Assembly (NCBI GenBank): GCA_947475205.1
Contig: CANJNG010000022.1
Span: 1-39,550 of the forward strand
DNA from: Bacteroidota bacterium
GTDB lineage: Bacteria; Bacteroidota; Bacteroidia; JAIBAJ01
DNA: 39,550 nucleotides
Reading direction: 5' to 3'
Shown here: piece after piece, positions 15,693 to 24,275 of the stretch
Position numbering within the stretch: the first letter of the stretch is position 1
How the letters are laid out: each line of letters begins with the position of its first letter
Translations under genes and position numbers: made by a program
The notes under the pieces: model-generated
What the model was told of the DNA's origin: nothing
The model's input: the letters and a program-made list of their open reading frames with translations, nothing else
The model's database searches: none

Positions 15693-16388
15693 CTACACCA
15701 CATCAATAACCCCTGGATTACTCAACTGGCTAACTCCATAAGCATTGGACGTAAAAAAGTAAAAGTAATAGCGGGTGAGCGAAGTTAGCCCCAGGAAGTG
15801 TTTCTTCCGTGATTTAGAAAAGTCGAAAATGGCTTGGTGGGGTTGGCCGGGAGGCAGTTGAGCATCATCGCCATTTATTACAAATTGCCCTGCACTGTTT
15901 ATTCCTACTCCCTCCGGCAGCGGATAGCCCTTAGTAACAATGCAGTTATAGGTATCGGCATTGGCAATGGTATTGCCTTCGGCAAATATTTCGCCCGATA
16001 CCCCACGAGTAAGCACTGGCGGGTTGCTTACCTCGGGTGCACTGCCTTTGCTTGGCACTTTGTTGGGCACAAAGCCCGAATCAAGAATAATGTTTGGGTC
16101 GTTAGCGGCAATGCCGGTTACATAAACTCCCAAGGTATCGAGGCCCGTCATTAAGGCAGACAGTGCGGCTAAATACGCCCCTTTAAAGGCTATACCGCCG
16201 CCGCTATAGGCAGTGCGGGCTGCTTCATAGTTGGTAACCAGCAAATCGAACTGCACCTGAGTGAGGGTTGGAGTAACAAACACTGTAGGGAAATTTATAT
16301 ATATTCCTTTCCTTACAGCTTTATAGAAGGTCGAAAAATTTTCGATTGTGTAGGAATGGTATCCTACTGTAGCATATGTCTTTCTCAT
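15693..16388 (-). CDS. Hypothetical protein with C-terminal fibronectin-III-like region
   Basis: A 231-residue soluble protein without signal peptide. The first part (about 35-110) has the pattern FPTVFVTPTLTQVQFDLL, an alanine-rich helix, and TLGVYVTGIAANDPNIILDS, resembling a family of Bacteroidota hypothetical proteins that combine an N-terminal helical module with a C-terminal fibronectin type III-like domain. The end (GLTSLTRYYFYFFTSNAYGV) matches an FN3 F/G-strand region. Function unknown. Its 5' end faces a 21/42-bp tandem array that begins 118 bases upstream, the same arrangement as for the gene at 32834-33790. Confidence 0.65.
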   Translation of the reverse strand: MRKTYATVGYHSYTIENFSTFYKAVRKGIYINFPTVFVTPTLTQVQFDLLVTNYEAARTAYSGGGIAFKGAYLAALSALMTGLDTLGVYVTGIAANDPNIILDSGFVPNKVPSKGSAPEVSNPPVLTRGVSGEIFAEGNTIANADTYNCIVTKGYPLPEGVGINSAGQFVINGDDAQLPPGQPHQAIFDFSKSRKKHFLGLTSLTRYYFYFFTSNAYGVSQLSNPGVIDVV

Positions 16389-16445
16389 TTTTTTAGATTT
16401 TAGTTTAGCCCGTTTATTAGGCTTTTGTTTTTAATTGATTACTAA

Positions 16446-16463
16446 ATGTATAGGTAAATACAT
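16446..16463. promoter_or_regulatory. Small inverted repeat ATGTAT-N6-ATACAT
   Basis: ATGTAT (16446-16451) and ATACAT (16458-16463) are exact reverse complements around 6 bases. The site lies 58 bases upstream of the minus-strand hypothetical gene, between it and the tandem array, so it could be an operator for that gene. Confidence 0.3.
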
Positions 16464-16505
16464 GTTTTTGGCAAATTGCACTTGAACCTGTTTTTGGGCA
16501 ATCCC

Positions 16506-16778
16506 GAACTCCTTTTTCGCTTTCTTGAATTCCTTTTTGCGTTTCCCGAATTCCTTTTTCGCTTTCTTGAATTCCTTTTTGCGTTTCCCGAATTCCTTCT
16601 TCGCTTTCTTGAATTCCTTTTAGCGTTTCCCGAACTCCTTTTTCGCTTTCTTGAATTCCTTTTAGCGTTTCACGAATTCCTTTTTCGCTTTCTTGAATTC
16701 CTTTTTGTGTTTCCCGAACTCCTTTTTCGCTTTCTTGAACTCCTTTTAGCGTTTCCCGAATTCCTTTTGCCTTTTCTC
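16506..16778. repeat. 21-bp (42-bp higher-order) tandem repeat array
   Basis: Twelve full 21-base units plus a degenerate thirteenth. Two unit types alternate: one ending CGCTTTCTT and one ending GCGTTTCCC, both starting GAATTCCTTTT or GAACTCCTTTT, so the true period is 42 bases (six copies). Because the unit is a multiple of three, several frames stay open across it, including a start-less minus-strand frame reading KGIQESEKGIRET repeats; this openness is not evidence of coding. The strand is strongly pyrimidine-biased. The rest of 16389-17226 has no supported gene. Confidence 0.9.
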
Positions 16779-16983
16779 AGGTTCCTGATTGTTTTTTTTA
16801 ATGTTTTCTGTTTCGTGATTAATGGTTTGGTTAAAGAATTAATAATTGATTTTTGTTTTGTTCTCTTTTTTAATTGCTGCTGCATAATTGCTTAGGCATT
16901 TGAACAATGCAAATCAACCCACTTTTCTTAACTATCTGCTTCCGTTTTATCCAACATAATTTTCCGTTTTATACCCATTTTAC

Positions 16984-17036
16984 TTGCGTAATACGCAAGG
17001 TTTTGCGTTTTACGCAAGGTTTTACTTCCGTAAAAC
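16984..17036. promoter_or_regulatory. Three operator-like palindromes upstream of an XRE-type regulator gene
   Basis: TTGCGT-N3-ACGCAA occurs twice (16984-16998 and 17003-17017, centres 19 bases apart), followed by GTTTTAC-TTCC-GTAAAAC (17019-17036). They lie about 190-240 bases before the ATG of the HTH gene at 17227 and about 110 bases before an AATATTTG word that could be its -7 box. Clustered, evenly spaced dyads of this kind suit cooperative binding of a dimeric repressor, perhaps the HTH protein itself. Confidence 0.5.
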
Positions 17037-17226
17037 AAATCCACTGTTTTTCAAACCCGGAAACTTGTGGCATTACCCTCACAAAAACCGAAGTTAATGC
17101 AGGGCATTTTTTCTTCAAAAATATATCCCAATCAAAAAAAACACAATATTTGCATCTTAAATTCTTTCGCATGATAAAAACCCTTACTCATAACCGTACA
17201 CTTGTTTCATTTCAAAGTACATTCAA

Positions 17227-17619
17227 ATGGGAAGGAATAAACTATCTATCGACCCCAATATTGGTATTGGGGTAAAAATCCTGCGTAAAAAAAGAAACCT
17301 AACGCTGCTTAATTTCGAGCAGGTTTTAGGACTGCGTGAAAACACTTGGTGGCGAAAAGAAGAAGGCCAGATTGGTTACTCGCCAACCGAATTGCTTGAT
17401 ATTTCCAAATTACTGAAATGTACCGTTGATCATATTCACCGCACAGGCGAACTGGGGTATGAACCCGAATTTGATGCAGGCGAATCGTCAGTGGCTTTAC
17501 GAAACCAAAATTCAGCCTTGTTTAAAATGCATGACCTAGATAAAGCGACCATAAAATCGATGTCGGAGAAAATAGCACTATTGGAAGAAATGCTGAATGG
17601 CAGCACAGGAAAACCCTGA
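17227..17619 (+). CDS. XRE-like helix-turn-helix regulator
   Basis: A 130-residue protein. Residues about 12-70 fit a Cro/C1-type HTH: VKILRKKRNLTLLNFEQVLG for helices 1-2, then LRENTWWRKEEGQI in the recognition region, then LLDISKLLKCTVDHI for the last helices. The recognition helix is unusual in carrying a double tryptophan. The C-terminal part (about 95-125) is a short predicted coiled coil (IKSMSEKIALLEEML), suggesting dimerisation. It stands alone between repeats, with clustered palindromes upstream that may be its own operators. Targets are unknown. Confidence 0.7.
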   Translation: MGRNKLSIDPNIGIGVKILRKKRNLTLLNFEQVLGLRENTWWRKEEGQIGYSPTELLDISKLLKCTVDHIHRTGELGYEPEFDAGESSVALRNQNSALFKMHDLDKATIKSMSEKIALLEEMLNGSTGKP

Positions 17620-17739
17620 TAGGGAATTAGCAACAATGCCTTGGCATTGCATTATTATAGAAAATAAAAAACCTCGTTAGTATTCGACCCTTCTATTTGG
17701 GCCTGTTTATGCACACAACTTTTCAATGCTTATTAAACT

Positions 17740-17895
17740 TTAGTGTCGCCTCGATGGGGCTTTGAAGAGAACGATACTTGGTCATTTCTACCATAATGTC
17801 GCCTCTACGAGGCTATAAAAGCCCCAGCGGGGCGACATTATGGTAGAAAATTGGCCATCGTATCAAAAAGTCCCAGCGGGACGACACGCTATTTG
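17740..17895. repeat. Cluster of GTCGCC/GGCGAC inverted repeats
   Basis: A perfect 19-bp inverted repeat has arms at 17785-17803 (TTTCTACCATAATGTCGCC) and 17831-17849, separated by 27 bases. Around it lie short degenerate words with a CC-AGCGGGG-CGAC or GTCGCC-TCGA-GGGGCT pattern at about 17746, 17798, 17821 and 17870. This resembles a dispersed palindromic element. The 17620-17973 gap contains no supported gene. Confidence 0.65.
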
Positions 17896-17973
17896 CATTT
17901 GTGTGCATTTCAAGTCCATTTGGGAGGGTCGAAAAACATTTAATCAAATCTTAGCCCTTAACTCCCCTTCTTC

Positions 17974-18243
17974 TTAAAGCTTCATTATAAAGGCCAGCGT
18001 ATAAAACAAGGGGCGGTTATCTATTGCAGCCCCCGATCCCGTTTGCGAAGTAGTGAAACTAAACGAATGCTGATGAGCACCATCGGTAGCCGTATTGGGA
18101 GCATTTATGGCCTTAGCAGAATTCGCCCAATTATACCACGGAATTGGTCCTGATGCATTCCCCTGTAGCAAATATCCATTGGGGGGTGAAGCAAAAATAG
18201 AGAAAATGGGGATGAATGACCTTGTGCTTGATAATGTTAATGT
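17974..18243 (-). pseudogene. 3' remnant of a phage tail collar-domain gene
   Basis: About 89 codons open without any credible start codon; the frame is closed upstream by TGA at 18244-18246. The C-terminal sequence GAAIDNRPLFYTLAFIMKL is the typical ending of tail collar/tail fibre proteins (IDNRPPYYTLAFIIKL-like), and SPPNGYLLQGNASG upstream fits the same domain. A histidine-containing GAHQHSFSF segment is also typical. It overlaps the last bases of the T9SS gene behind it. I read it as a broken gene, either a prophage relic or a decayed chromosomal collar protein. Confidence 0.6.
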
Positions 18244-19322
18244 TCAACACACAACTTCCCGCTCAAATCAGTTGTTTTCCCTTTTAAATTCCAAGAATAA
18301 ATGCCTTTGGGCAAATCGCTGATAGCAATTTCCACGGTTGATTCTGCATTTAAAAATACGGTTGAACTTTTCACCACCTGCCCAAGGGTGTTAGATATGC
18401 TGAATTGATATTCTCCTTTGGACAAATCAGCTTTAGCGTTTAATTTCAAAACCTCATTTGCCGGCGAAGGATAAACCTCCACATACCGGCTATAGTTTTG
18501 CTCCTTCAAGCCAATGCTAATTTGCGGCGGCGTGAGCGACCAAGTAAATTTCTTAGGATGGTCAAGGCTATCGTAGGCTAATTCTGCCACGGCAAGTTTA
18601 GTTTCTTTAGCTAACCAAGTGTAGGCATAAGCGGTGTCCACTTTTCTAGAAAAGAAGGTATAACCCCCAAATGGAAGAAGTCTGAACCAATTGGAATCAA
18701 CGCTGAAATCAACACGTTTTACCCGAAGCACATCATAGGTTCCAACCGGAGTAGTAAGTCTGCCCCAAGCATCGGTGGTGTCTTTTACCACAGAGGTGCG
18801 TTTTGTGCGAACAGAATTAGCCGCGGGCTGGTTTACCGATGCTCCGCTGGTGGTTATATCCCAGCCATAAGCATCACTGAAATTGCTGCCATAGTCTCTG
18901 GGGAAGTTGTGTAGCAAAATGTCAGGGTTAAATGGAATGGTAAATATAGTGCCGAAATTGAGTAAGTCGCCCGAAGCACCCACTACGGTTGAAGTGCTGG
19001 CATTTATATTCATATATACAAAGCTGACTCCATCGTTGCTTAAAGCTATATTAGCTCCCGGAAAAGATGATGCGTAAGGTGTTGACGAAGGAGCCGAAAC
19101 TGTAGTGGTTTCATTTATGATGTAAGAACTTAAATTAGTCATCGTCCAAACCTGGTCTGCTCCTGCCGGGCCGGGCGAAAGCACCGTCATGGTATCGGCT
19201 TTTCGGGCTAAGACATCGTTAATAACCGGCATATCTGTAGAAAGAATGCTGATTTGGGTTTGTGCTGTGGCGGAAAGGCCAAACAATAAAGTGATTAGGG
19301 AAAGAAGTAAAGGTTGTTTCAT
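18237..19322 (-). CDS. T9SS type A sorting-domain secreted protein
   Basis: A 361-residue secreted protein. A signal peptide covers about residues 1-20 (MKQPLLLSLITLLFGLSATAQ). The middle is beta-rich and not recognised. The last ~80 residues form a type IX C-terminal domain, starting with EVYPSPANEVLKL and continuing through LGQVVKSS and LPKGIYSWNL, ending SGKLCVEH. The T9SS would export it across the outer membrane and cleave this domain. The ATG at 19322 is chosen over an upstream in-frame start because it puts the signal peptide at the N-terminus. Length and content suggest a cell-surface or secreted protein without visible enzyme motifs. Confidence 0.85.
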   Translation of the reverse strand: MKQPLLLSLITLLFGLSATAQTQISILSTDMPVINDVLARKADTMTVLSPGPAGADQVWTMTNLSSYIINETTTVSAPSSTPYASSFPGANIALSNDGVSFVYMNINASTSTVVGASGDLLNFGTIFTIPFNPDILLHNFPRDYGSNFSDAYGWDITTSGASVNQPAANSVRTKRTSVVKDTTDAWGRLTTPVGTYDVLRVKRVDFSVDSNWFRLLPFGGYTFFSRKVDTAYAYTWLAKETKLAVAELAYDSLDHPKKFTWSLTPPQISIGLKEQNYSRYVEVYPSPANEVLKLNAKADLSKGEYQFSISNTLGQVVKSSTVFLNAESTVEIAISDLPKGIYSWNLKGKTTDLSGKLCVEH

Positions 19323-19429
19323 TTTGAAATTTTCACAAACGTAGTAAAATTCTAACATCAAATAAATACGGGTTTATAGGCTGTTCATTTCATGTTAAAA
19401 ACCATAAAAATCTTCAATCCTTTCTGTGA

Positions 19430-19437
19430 TACTTTTG
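19430..19437 (+). promoter_or_regulatory. Bacteroidota -7 box of the M32 carboxypeptidase gene
   Basis: TACTTTTG is a perfect match to TAnnTTTG, 19 bases before the ATG at 19457, implying a leader of about 14 bases. No clear -33 TTG is visible upstream. Confidence 0.5.
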
Positions 19438-19456
19438 CCCCGAATTTATTTTTCTA

Positions 19457-20956
19457 ATGTCCGACACCACTTCCTACGACCAATATCGCCATCAACTATC
19501 AAAAATCGCCGATATTGGCTATTCTGTTGCCATCCTCAACTGGGATTTGGAAGTGTGTATGCCTGAAAAAAGCAGCACTCGGCGGGGGCAGCAAATGGCA
19601 ACTCTTTCGGGAATAGCTCACGAGCAGTTTACTTCCGATTCGTTTGGCGATTTGCTTAATAAGTTGGTGGAAGACAAAGGGCTAAACTGGAAAGAATACC
19701 GCAATATTAAACTCACCCTTAAAGATTACGAAAAACGGAAAAAGTTTCCGGCGGCTTTTGTAGAGGAAATGTCCTTAGCCACTTCAAACGGAATGTTGCT
19801 TTGGCAAAAAGCTAAAAAGGAAAACAAATTTGAGATTTTTGCTCCGGCTTTAGAAAAGATTATTGAACTGAAACGCGAAGAGTGCAAGCTTGCCGGTTAT
19901 ACAATGCACCCTTACGATGCCTTGCTTGATACATTTGAACCCGGTTGCAAAACCAAAGATTTAGAGAATATATTTTGGGATGTAAAAACCCGTTTAGTGC
20001 CTTTTATAAAGCAGGTTTTTGCCCGTCCGCAAAATAATGATGCGTTTATGTTTGCCGAATACGATAAATCGGCACAGTGGGATTTTGGCATTGATTTGTT
20101 GCGAAAAATGGGCTACGATTTTGCATCGGGCCGTCAGGATATTTCTACCCATCCGTTCACCACAAATTTTTCGGCAAATGACGTTCGGGTTACAACCCGC
20201 ATCAACCCAAGCGACCTGAACGAAATGATATGGAGTACGATTCACGAAGGGGGACACGCTCTTTACGAGCAAGGCTTACCCGATGCTGAATATGGTCTGC
20301 CATCGGGCGAAGCCATTTCTTTAGGCATCCACGAAAGTCAAAGCCGCTTGTGGGAAAACAATGTTGGCCGCAGCCTGCCGTTTTGGAAAGAACATTTTGG
20401 CGATTTGAAACAAGCCTTTCCCGAGAACTTAGCTAATGTGTCAGCCACCGATTTTTACAAGGCCATGAATATTGTGAAACCAAGCCTTGTGCGAACTAAT
20501 GCCGATGAACTTACCTATCATTTCCACATAATGATTCGCTTTGAGATGGAAAAGCAAATGATGGAAAAAGCGGTTAGTGTAAACGACCTTCCTAAGCTTT
20601 GGAATAAGAAATATAAGGATTATATGAATTTGGATGTACCCGACGATGCTAGCGGAATCCTTCAAGATATTCACTGGAGTCACGGCAGTTTTGGTTATTT
20701 CCCTACTTATTCAATCGGTAGCTTTTATGCAGCACAGTTTTATGCAAAAGCCAAGAAAGACATTCCTGAACTAAACGAAAAGGTGGGTGAAGAAGAAATG
20801 AAGAAGCTTTTAGATTGGCTGAGAGATAATATCCATAGCCACGGCAGAACCTATAATAGCGATGAAGTGTGTGTGCGTGTTACAGGCGAAAGCCTCAACT
20901 TTAACTACTTTATGGATTATGTGAGGCAGAAGTACAAAGACATTTACATGTTTTAG
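19457..20956 (+). CDS. M32-family metallocarboxypeptidase
   Basis: A 499-residue carboxypeptidase of family M32 (carboxypeptidase Taq type), which removes C-terminal residues from peptides in the cytoplasm. The zinc motif HEGGH spans residues 263-267, with E264 as catalytic base, and the third ligand is E293 in HESQSRLWENN; both are family signatures. The N-terminal ILNWDLEVCMP and the C-terminal HWSHGSFGYFPTYSIGSFYA also match. There is no signal peptide. Length is the normal ~500. It is a single-gene unit, convergent with the glycosyltransferase operon. Confidence 0.93.
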   Translation: MSDTTSYDQYRHQLSKIADIGYSVAILNWDLEVCMPEKSSTRRGQQMATLSGIAHEQFTSDSFGDLLNKLVEDKGLNWKEYRNIKLTLKDYEKRKKFPAAFVEEMSLATSNGMLLWQKAKKENKFEIFAPALEKIIELKREECKLAGYTMHPYDALLDTFEPGCKTKDLENIFWDVKTRLVPFIKQVFARPQNNDAFMFAEYDKSAQWDFGIDLLRKMGYDFASGRQDISTHPFTTNFSANDVRVTTRINPSDLNEMIWSTIHEGGHALYEQGLPDAEYGLPSGEAISLGIHESQSRLWENNVGRSLPFWKEHFGDLKQAFPENLANVSATDFYKAMNIVKPSLVRTNADELTYHFHIMIRFEMEKQMMEKAVSVNDLPKLWNKKYKDYMNLDVPDDASGILQDIHWSHGSFGYFPTYSIGSFYAAQFYAKAKKDIPELNEKVGEEEMKKLLDWLRDNIHSHGRTYNSDEVCVRVTGESLNFNYFMDYVRQKYKDIYMF

Positions 20957-20958
20957 TT

Positions 20959-20976
20959 AAATTCATTCGTGAATTT
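20959..20976. terminator. Weak hairpin between convergent genes
   Basis: AAATTCA (20959-20965) and TGAATTT (20970-20976) pair around a TTCG tetraloop between the M32 gene and the convergent glycosyltransferase gene. The stem is A+T-rich and the T-run is short, so terminator function is tentative. Confidence 0.3.
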
Positions 20977-21004
20977 TAAGAGTACTACAATCAGCAGTAG
21001 AAGC

Positions 21005-21889
21005 TTATTCCTTTATCAAACTCTTCCGTATGTTCGATAACTGCTCGGTTACGAGTCCGAGCATAAAGAATATCAAGCCGGAAATAACCAGCAAACTGCC
21101 GCCGATACTTACCCCCTTTCCAAAGAACACAAATTGAATGTTCCAAATTACGCCAAACACAAAAAACAAAATGGCTAAGGGCAGGAATATTCGCATCGGG
21201 TTAAACAGCACCACTATGTTTATAATTTCCATAATGGTTTCGTAAGCGGTGCGGATGTTAATAGTGCTTTCTCCGGCAACCCGTTTCCTTATTTTGATGC
21301 TCTCTTCCAACACCAGATGCCGCTGACTGATGAAGGTAAGGGCAATAATATCCGAATAAGCCATGGAATCAGGGCAGATATTGAGGTATTTCTTAGCAAG
21401 AGGGGTTGAATAGAGTTTCATGCCCGAATTGATGTCGTAAATTGTAATCGGCATCAAAATCTTGGCAATTGACCTAACAATCGATTTCCCAATTCCTCGA
21501 ATAGCAGAGGCTTCTTCTTCGCCCTTGCGGCTGCCAATTACCATATCGGCATCTTTGGCAAGAGCTAATTGAAATAGCTTGTTAATATCATCGAAATAGT
21601 GCTGCCCATCAGCATCTATGGTAATTACATAATCGGTTTCGGCAACGGCAATTCCCGATTTTATGGCACCGCCATATCCCCTGTTTACTTTGTGAGACAC
21701 AACTTTGCAACGGGGTTCGGCAGTTAAATATTGATTCAGAATTTCGAGCGAACTATCCTTTGAACCGTCGTTGGTGATAATCAAACGATAATCGTGTGAA
21801 TTTACAAACGCTATTAAATCGGGCAGCACAATGGGCAGCGATGCCGATTCGTTATAGCAGGGAATTACGATGGTTAAGGTTTTGGACAT
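21005..21889 (-). CDS. Family 2 glycosyltransferase, polyprenyl-phosphate sugar synthase type
   Basis: A 294-residue GT2 enzyme with the GT-A core (VIPCYNES at 8-15, NDGSKD at 40-45, NRGYGGA at 69-75, the DxD-type DADGQH at 92-97) and two C-terminal membrane helices at about 230-250 and 262-285. This layout fits the dolichol-phosphate mannosyltransferase/undecaprenyl-phosphate glucosyltransferase group that loads a sugar onto a lipid carrier. The ATG at 21889 is used; the longer frame would begin at TTG. It lies downstream of the aminotransferase gene by 41 bases and may use the sugar made by that pair, which is inference. Confidence 0.85.
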   Translation of the reverse strand: MSKTLTIVIPCYNESASLPIVLPDLIAFVNSHDYRLIITNDGSKDSSLEILNQYLTAEPRCKVVSHKVNRGYGGAIKSGIAVAETDYVITIDADGQHYFDDINKLFQLALAKDADMVIGSRKGEEEASAIRGIGKSIVRSIAKILMPITIYDINSGMKLYSTPLAKKYLNICPDSMAYSDIIALTFISQRHLVLEESIKIRKRVAGESTINIRTAYETIMEIINIVVLFNPMRIFLPLAILFFVFGVIWNIQFVFFGKGVSIGGSLLVISGLIFFMLGLVTEQLSNIRKSLIKE

Positions 21890-21930
21890 TGTATTAGGTG
21901 TTGACCTTTTCAAATGAAATAACAGGCAAT

Positions 21931-23022
21931 TTACCCAACAAAACTATTCACAGCTTTAACAACTGCATTCACTTGCTCTTCGGTGTGCCAGTATGAAACA
22001 GGTAAACTCAGGGTAGTGGCATGAATTTCTTCCGAAACAGGGAATACTTGTCCTTCAAAAAACTTAGCGTAAGCCTTTTGCTTGTGCGGAGCAACAGGGT
22101 AATGCACTTCGGTTTTAATTTCCTGTTTCAATAAATAATCTCGCAAAGCATCCCGCTTTTCGTGGCGGATATTGTAGATATGAAATACGTCTTCGTAGCC
22201 GGGTGTACGGATGGGTTTCACCACCGCATCCGATAGGCCTGAATGATAAATATTGGCTAAGGTTTGTTTGTGAGCATTGATCTCGTCCAGTTTCCGAAGT
22301 TTAATTCTCAAAAAAGCAGCCTGAATTTCGTCTAACCGGGAATTGATGCCAATGCGATCGTTGTAATATTTCACCTTTGAACCATAGTTTCGCAAATACA
22401 TTAACTTGTCGGCTATGCTGGCATCGTTGGTGGTAATTGCTCCGCCATCGCCCAAAGCTCCCAGGTTTTTGGTGGGATAAAAACTGTGAGCAGCAATGTG
22501 GCCTAAGTTCCCCGATTTCCTGCCATTCAGTTTCGCTCCATGACTTTGTGCCCCGTCTTCAATCACAACCAGATTATGTTCGTTGGCAATCTGCATAATT
22601 TCCTCCATTTCACACAATTTTCCATACAAATGCACCACCATTATAGCCTTGGTTCGTGGGGTGATTTTCTTTCTGATTTCAACCGGAGAAATATTGTAGG
22701 TGTCTAATCGGGGTTCAACCAACACAGGCTTGTGTCCCGCTTTAATAATGGCTAAAATCGTTGCGATATAGGTATTGGAAGGCACTAACACCTCACTGCC
22801 TTCAGGAAACTCATAAGCTTCCAAAGCGAGAATCAGAGCATCTAAACCCGATGCTACGCCAATGCAAAACTGCGTTTCGCAGTATTGGGCATATTCTTTT
22901 TCAAAGCAGGAGAGTTCGTTGCCCATAATATACCATCCGCTTTCCATGGTTTGGCGAAAAGCCGTCATATACTCGGCAAAGAATGGCTCGTTGAGCTTTT
23001 TCAGATTTTCGTACTCAATCAT
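21931..23022 (-). CDS. DegT/DnrJ/EryC1/StrS sugar aminotransferase (FdtB-like)
   Basis: A 363-residue PLP-dependent sugar aminotransferase. K185 in [16 protein letters not shown] is the Schiff-base lysine, the preceding [10 protein letters not shown] contains the conserved aspartate, and [13 protein letters not shown] is a typical C-terminal block. Enzymes of this type aminate nucleotide-linked keto sugars. Its start overlaps the stop of the FdtA-like gene by 4 bases (ATGA), so the product is likely a dTDP-3-amino-3,6-dideoxyhexose. No RmlA/RmlB genes are in the window; the dTDP-keto-sugar must come from elsewhere. Confidence 0.88.
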   Translation of the reverse strand: MIEYENLKKLNEPFFAEYMTAFRQTMESGWYIMGNELSCFEKEYAQYCETQFCIGVASGLDALILALEAYEFPEGSEVLVPSNTYIATILAIIKAGHKPVLVEPRLDTYNISPVEIRKKITPRTKAIMVVHLYGKLCEMEEIMQIANEHNLVVIEDGAQSHGAKLNGRKSGNLGHIAAHSFYPTKNLGALGDGGAITTNDASIADKLMYLRNYGSKVKYYNDRIGINSRLDEIQAAFLRIKLRKLDEINAHKQTLANIYHSGLSDAVVKPIRTPGYEDVFHIYNIRHEKRDALRDYLLKQEIKTEVHYPVAPHKQKAYAKFFEGQVFPVSEEIHATTLSLPVSYWHTEEQVNAVVKAVNSFVG

Positions 23023-23390
23023 CTGGCCGGGTAGGATTCAAAAATGTAATCGTTCTTATCGAAATACTCTGAAGCCAATACCATCAAAATACAATCTTTA
23101 CTGAATTGGTACATCTGATGCCAATCTTCAGGTTGTAAAATCAAGCATTTTGAGGGTTTGTCTAGTATAAATTCTGTTTTCTCCAAACCGTTATCGTTGC
23201 CAATAATGCAGCTGCCTTGTATGCACACCGCAGCCTGAATAGTTTTGTGATGCCGATGTCCGCCCCGCACAGAGTCATCAACTCCGTAAATATAGAAAAT
23301 GCGTTTGATGTCGAACGGAATCCCCTTTTCAATTACGGTGAGATTTCCGCGAGGGTCGGTGTGAGTTATTAAGTCTAGTAGGTATGCCAA
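23019..23390 (-). CDS. FdtA/WxcM-like dTDP-keto-sugar isomerase (cupin)
   Basis: A 123-residue cupin related to FdtA, the dTDP-4-keto-6-deoxyglucose 3,4-ketoisomerase. The block VRGGHRHHK (residues 41-49) holds the histidines that act in catalysis in the family, and [19 protein letters not shown] is the conserved N-terminal segment. Isomerisation would supply the 3-keto sugar to the aminotransferase encoded next (4-base overlap). The start appears to be TTG at 23390: no in-frame ATG lies near, and the family-like sequence begins right at it. A TATATTTTCG word just upstream may be its -7 box. Confidence 0.85.
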   Translation of the reverse strand: MAYLLDLITHTDPRGNLTVIEKGIPFDIKRIFYIYGVDDSVRGGHRHHKTIQAAVCIQGSCIIGNDNGLEKTEFILDKPSKCLILQPEDWHQMYQFSKDCILMVLASEYFDKNDYIFESYPAR

Positions 23391-23450
23391 TGGGCGAAAA
23401 TATACAATTCTGCTTTTAGGGGAAGTTCAAATTTCTGTTTTAAATCAGTT

Positions 23451-24275
23451 CTAACCAAACGCTTCCAAATATGCCCAAACAAAGGGAGCAGAAAGCAACA
23501 CACTGTCGAAACGGTCTAAGATTCCACCGTGGCCGGGCATGATGTTTCCGCTATCCTTTACACCCAGACTGCGTTTGAGCATTGATTCCACAAAATCGCC
23601 CATTGTGCCGGTTACGATAATTATTACGGCTACAATAATCCAATTTGTGGTGCTGATAATTGTAAAATTCTGACTCCAGAAGTAAGCAGCAATTGCTCCG
23701 AAAAGCAAGCCGCCCGCAGCACCTTCCCACGACTTTTTGGGTGAGATATGTTCCAGCATTCGGTGCTTACCAAACGTTACTCCAAAGCCATAAGCCCCGC
23801 TATCGTTTGCCCATATAATAATGAGATAGCCCAGCGTTATCTGCCACGTATATTCATCATACTTAAAAAAACCGAGAAACATAAAAAACAAAATCGGGAG
23901 CAACACATACATATACCCCACGGCAATAAAGCCTAACACCTCAAAGGGTTTTTCTTTGTGGCGAAACAGTTCTTTAAAAAAAGAGATAAAGGCTAAAGCA
24001 ATTCCCAAACCTATATAACGGTATTCGAGTGTCGAGAGTTTTTCCGCTCCAAATAATAAAATGGTAGCAAAACCAATCAAAGCCGGAGTGTTTACATCAA
24101 TGTCGGTACCTGATTTTTTGATTAGTGTGTAAAATTCCCTCAAACCGAAAAGGGCAAGCAGCGAAAATAATCCTACAAAAGACCATTGACTGTAAAGAAT
24201 ACTTCCAATAAAAAGTATAAGAAATACAATTCCCGAAAGACTGCGGGTAAGGACTTCCTTAGGGTTTAAACTCAT
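23451..24275 (-). CDS. cdsA: Phosphatidate cytidylyltransferase
   Basis: A 274-residue integral membrane enzyme converting phosphatidic acid and CTP to CDP-diacylglycerol, the precursor of phospholipids. The CdsA signature spans residues 231-258, from SMLKRS through VKDSGNIMPGHGG to LDRFDS, complete with the metal-binding aspartates. About eight hydrophobic helices precede it. Its start overlaps the end of the DUF2007 gene by 17 bases, and together with the LUD gene it forms a three-gene minus-strand unit. Confidence 0.93.
   Translation of the reverse strand: MSLNPKEVLTRSLSGIVFLILFIGSILYSQWSFVGLFSLLALFGLREFYTLIKKSGTDIDVNTPALIGFATILLFGAEKLSTLEYRYIGLGIALAFISFFKELFRHKEKPFEVLGFIAVGYMYVLLPILFFMFLGFFKYDEYTWQITLGYLIIIWANDSGAYGFGVTFGKHRMLEHISPKKSWEGAAGGLLFGAIAAYFWSQNFTIISTTNWIIVAVIIIVTGTMGDFVESMLKRSLGVKDSGNIMPGHGGILDRFDSVLLSAPFVWAYLEAFG

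Noticed and set aside
16476-16895. Plus-strand 139-codon frame of FLEFLFAFPEFL repeats
   Set aside because: It is produced by the 21-bp array, whose unit length keeps frames open; there is no other protein-like sequence.
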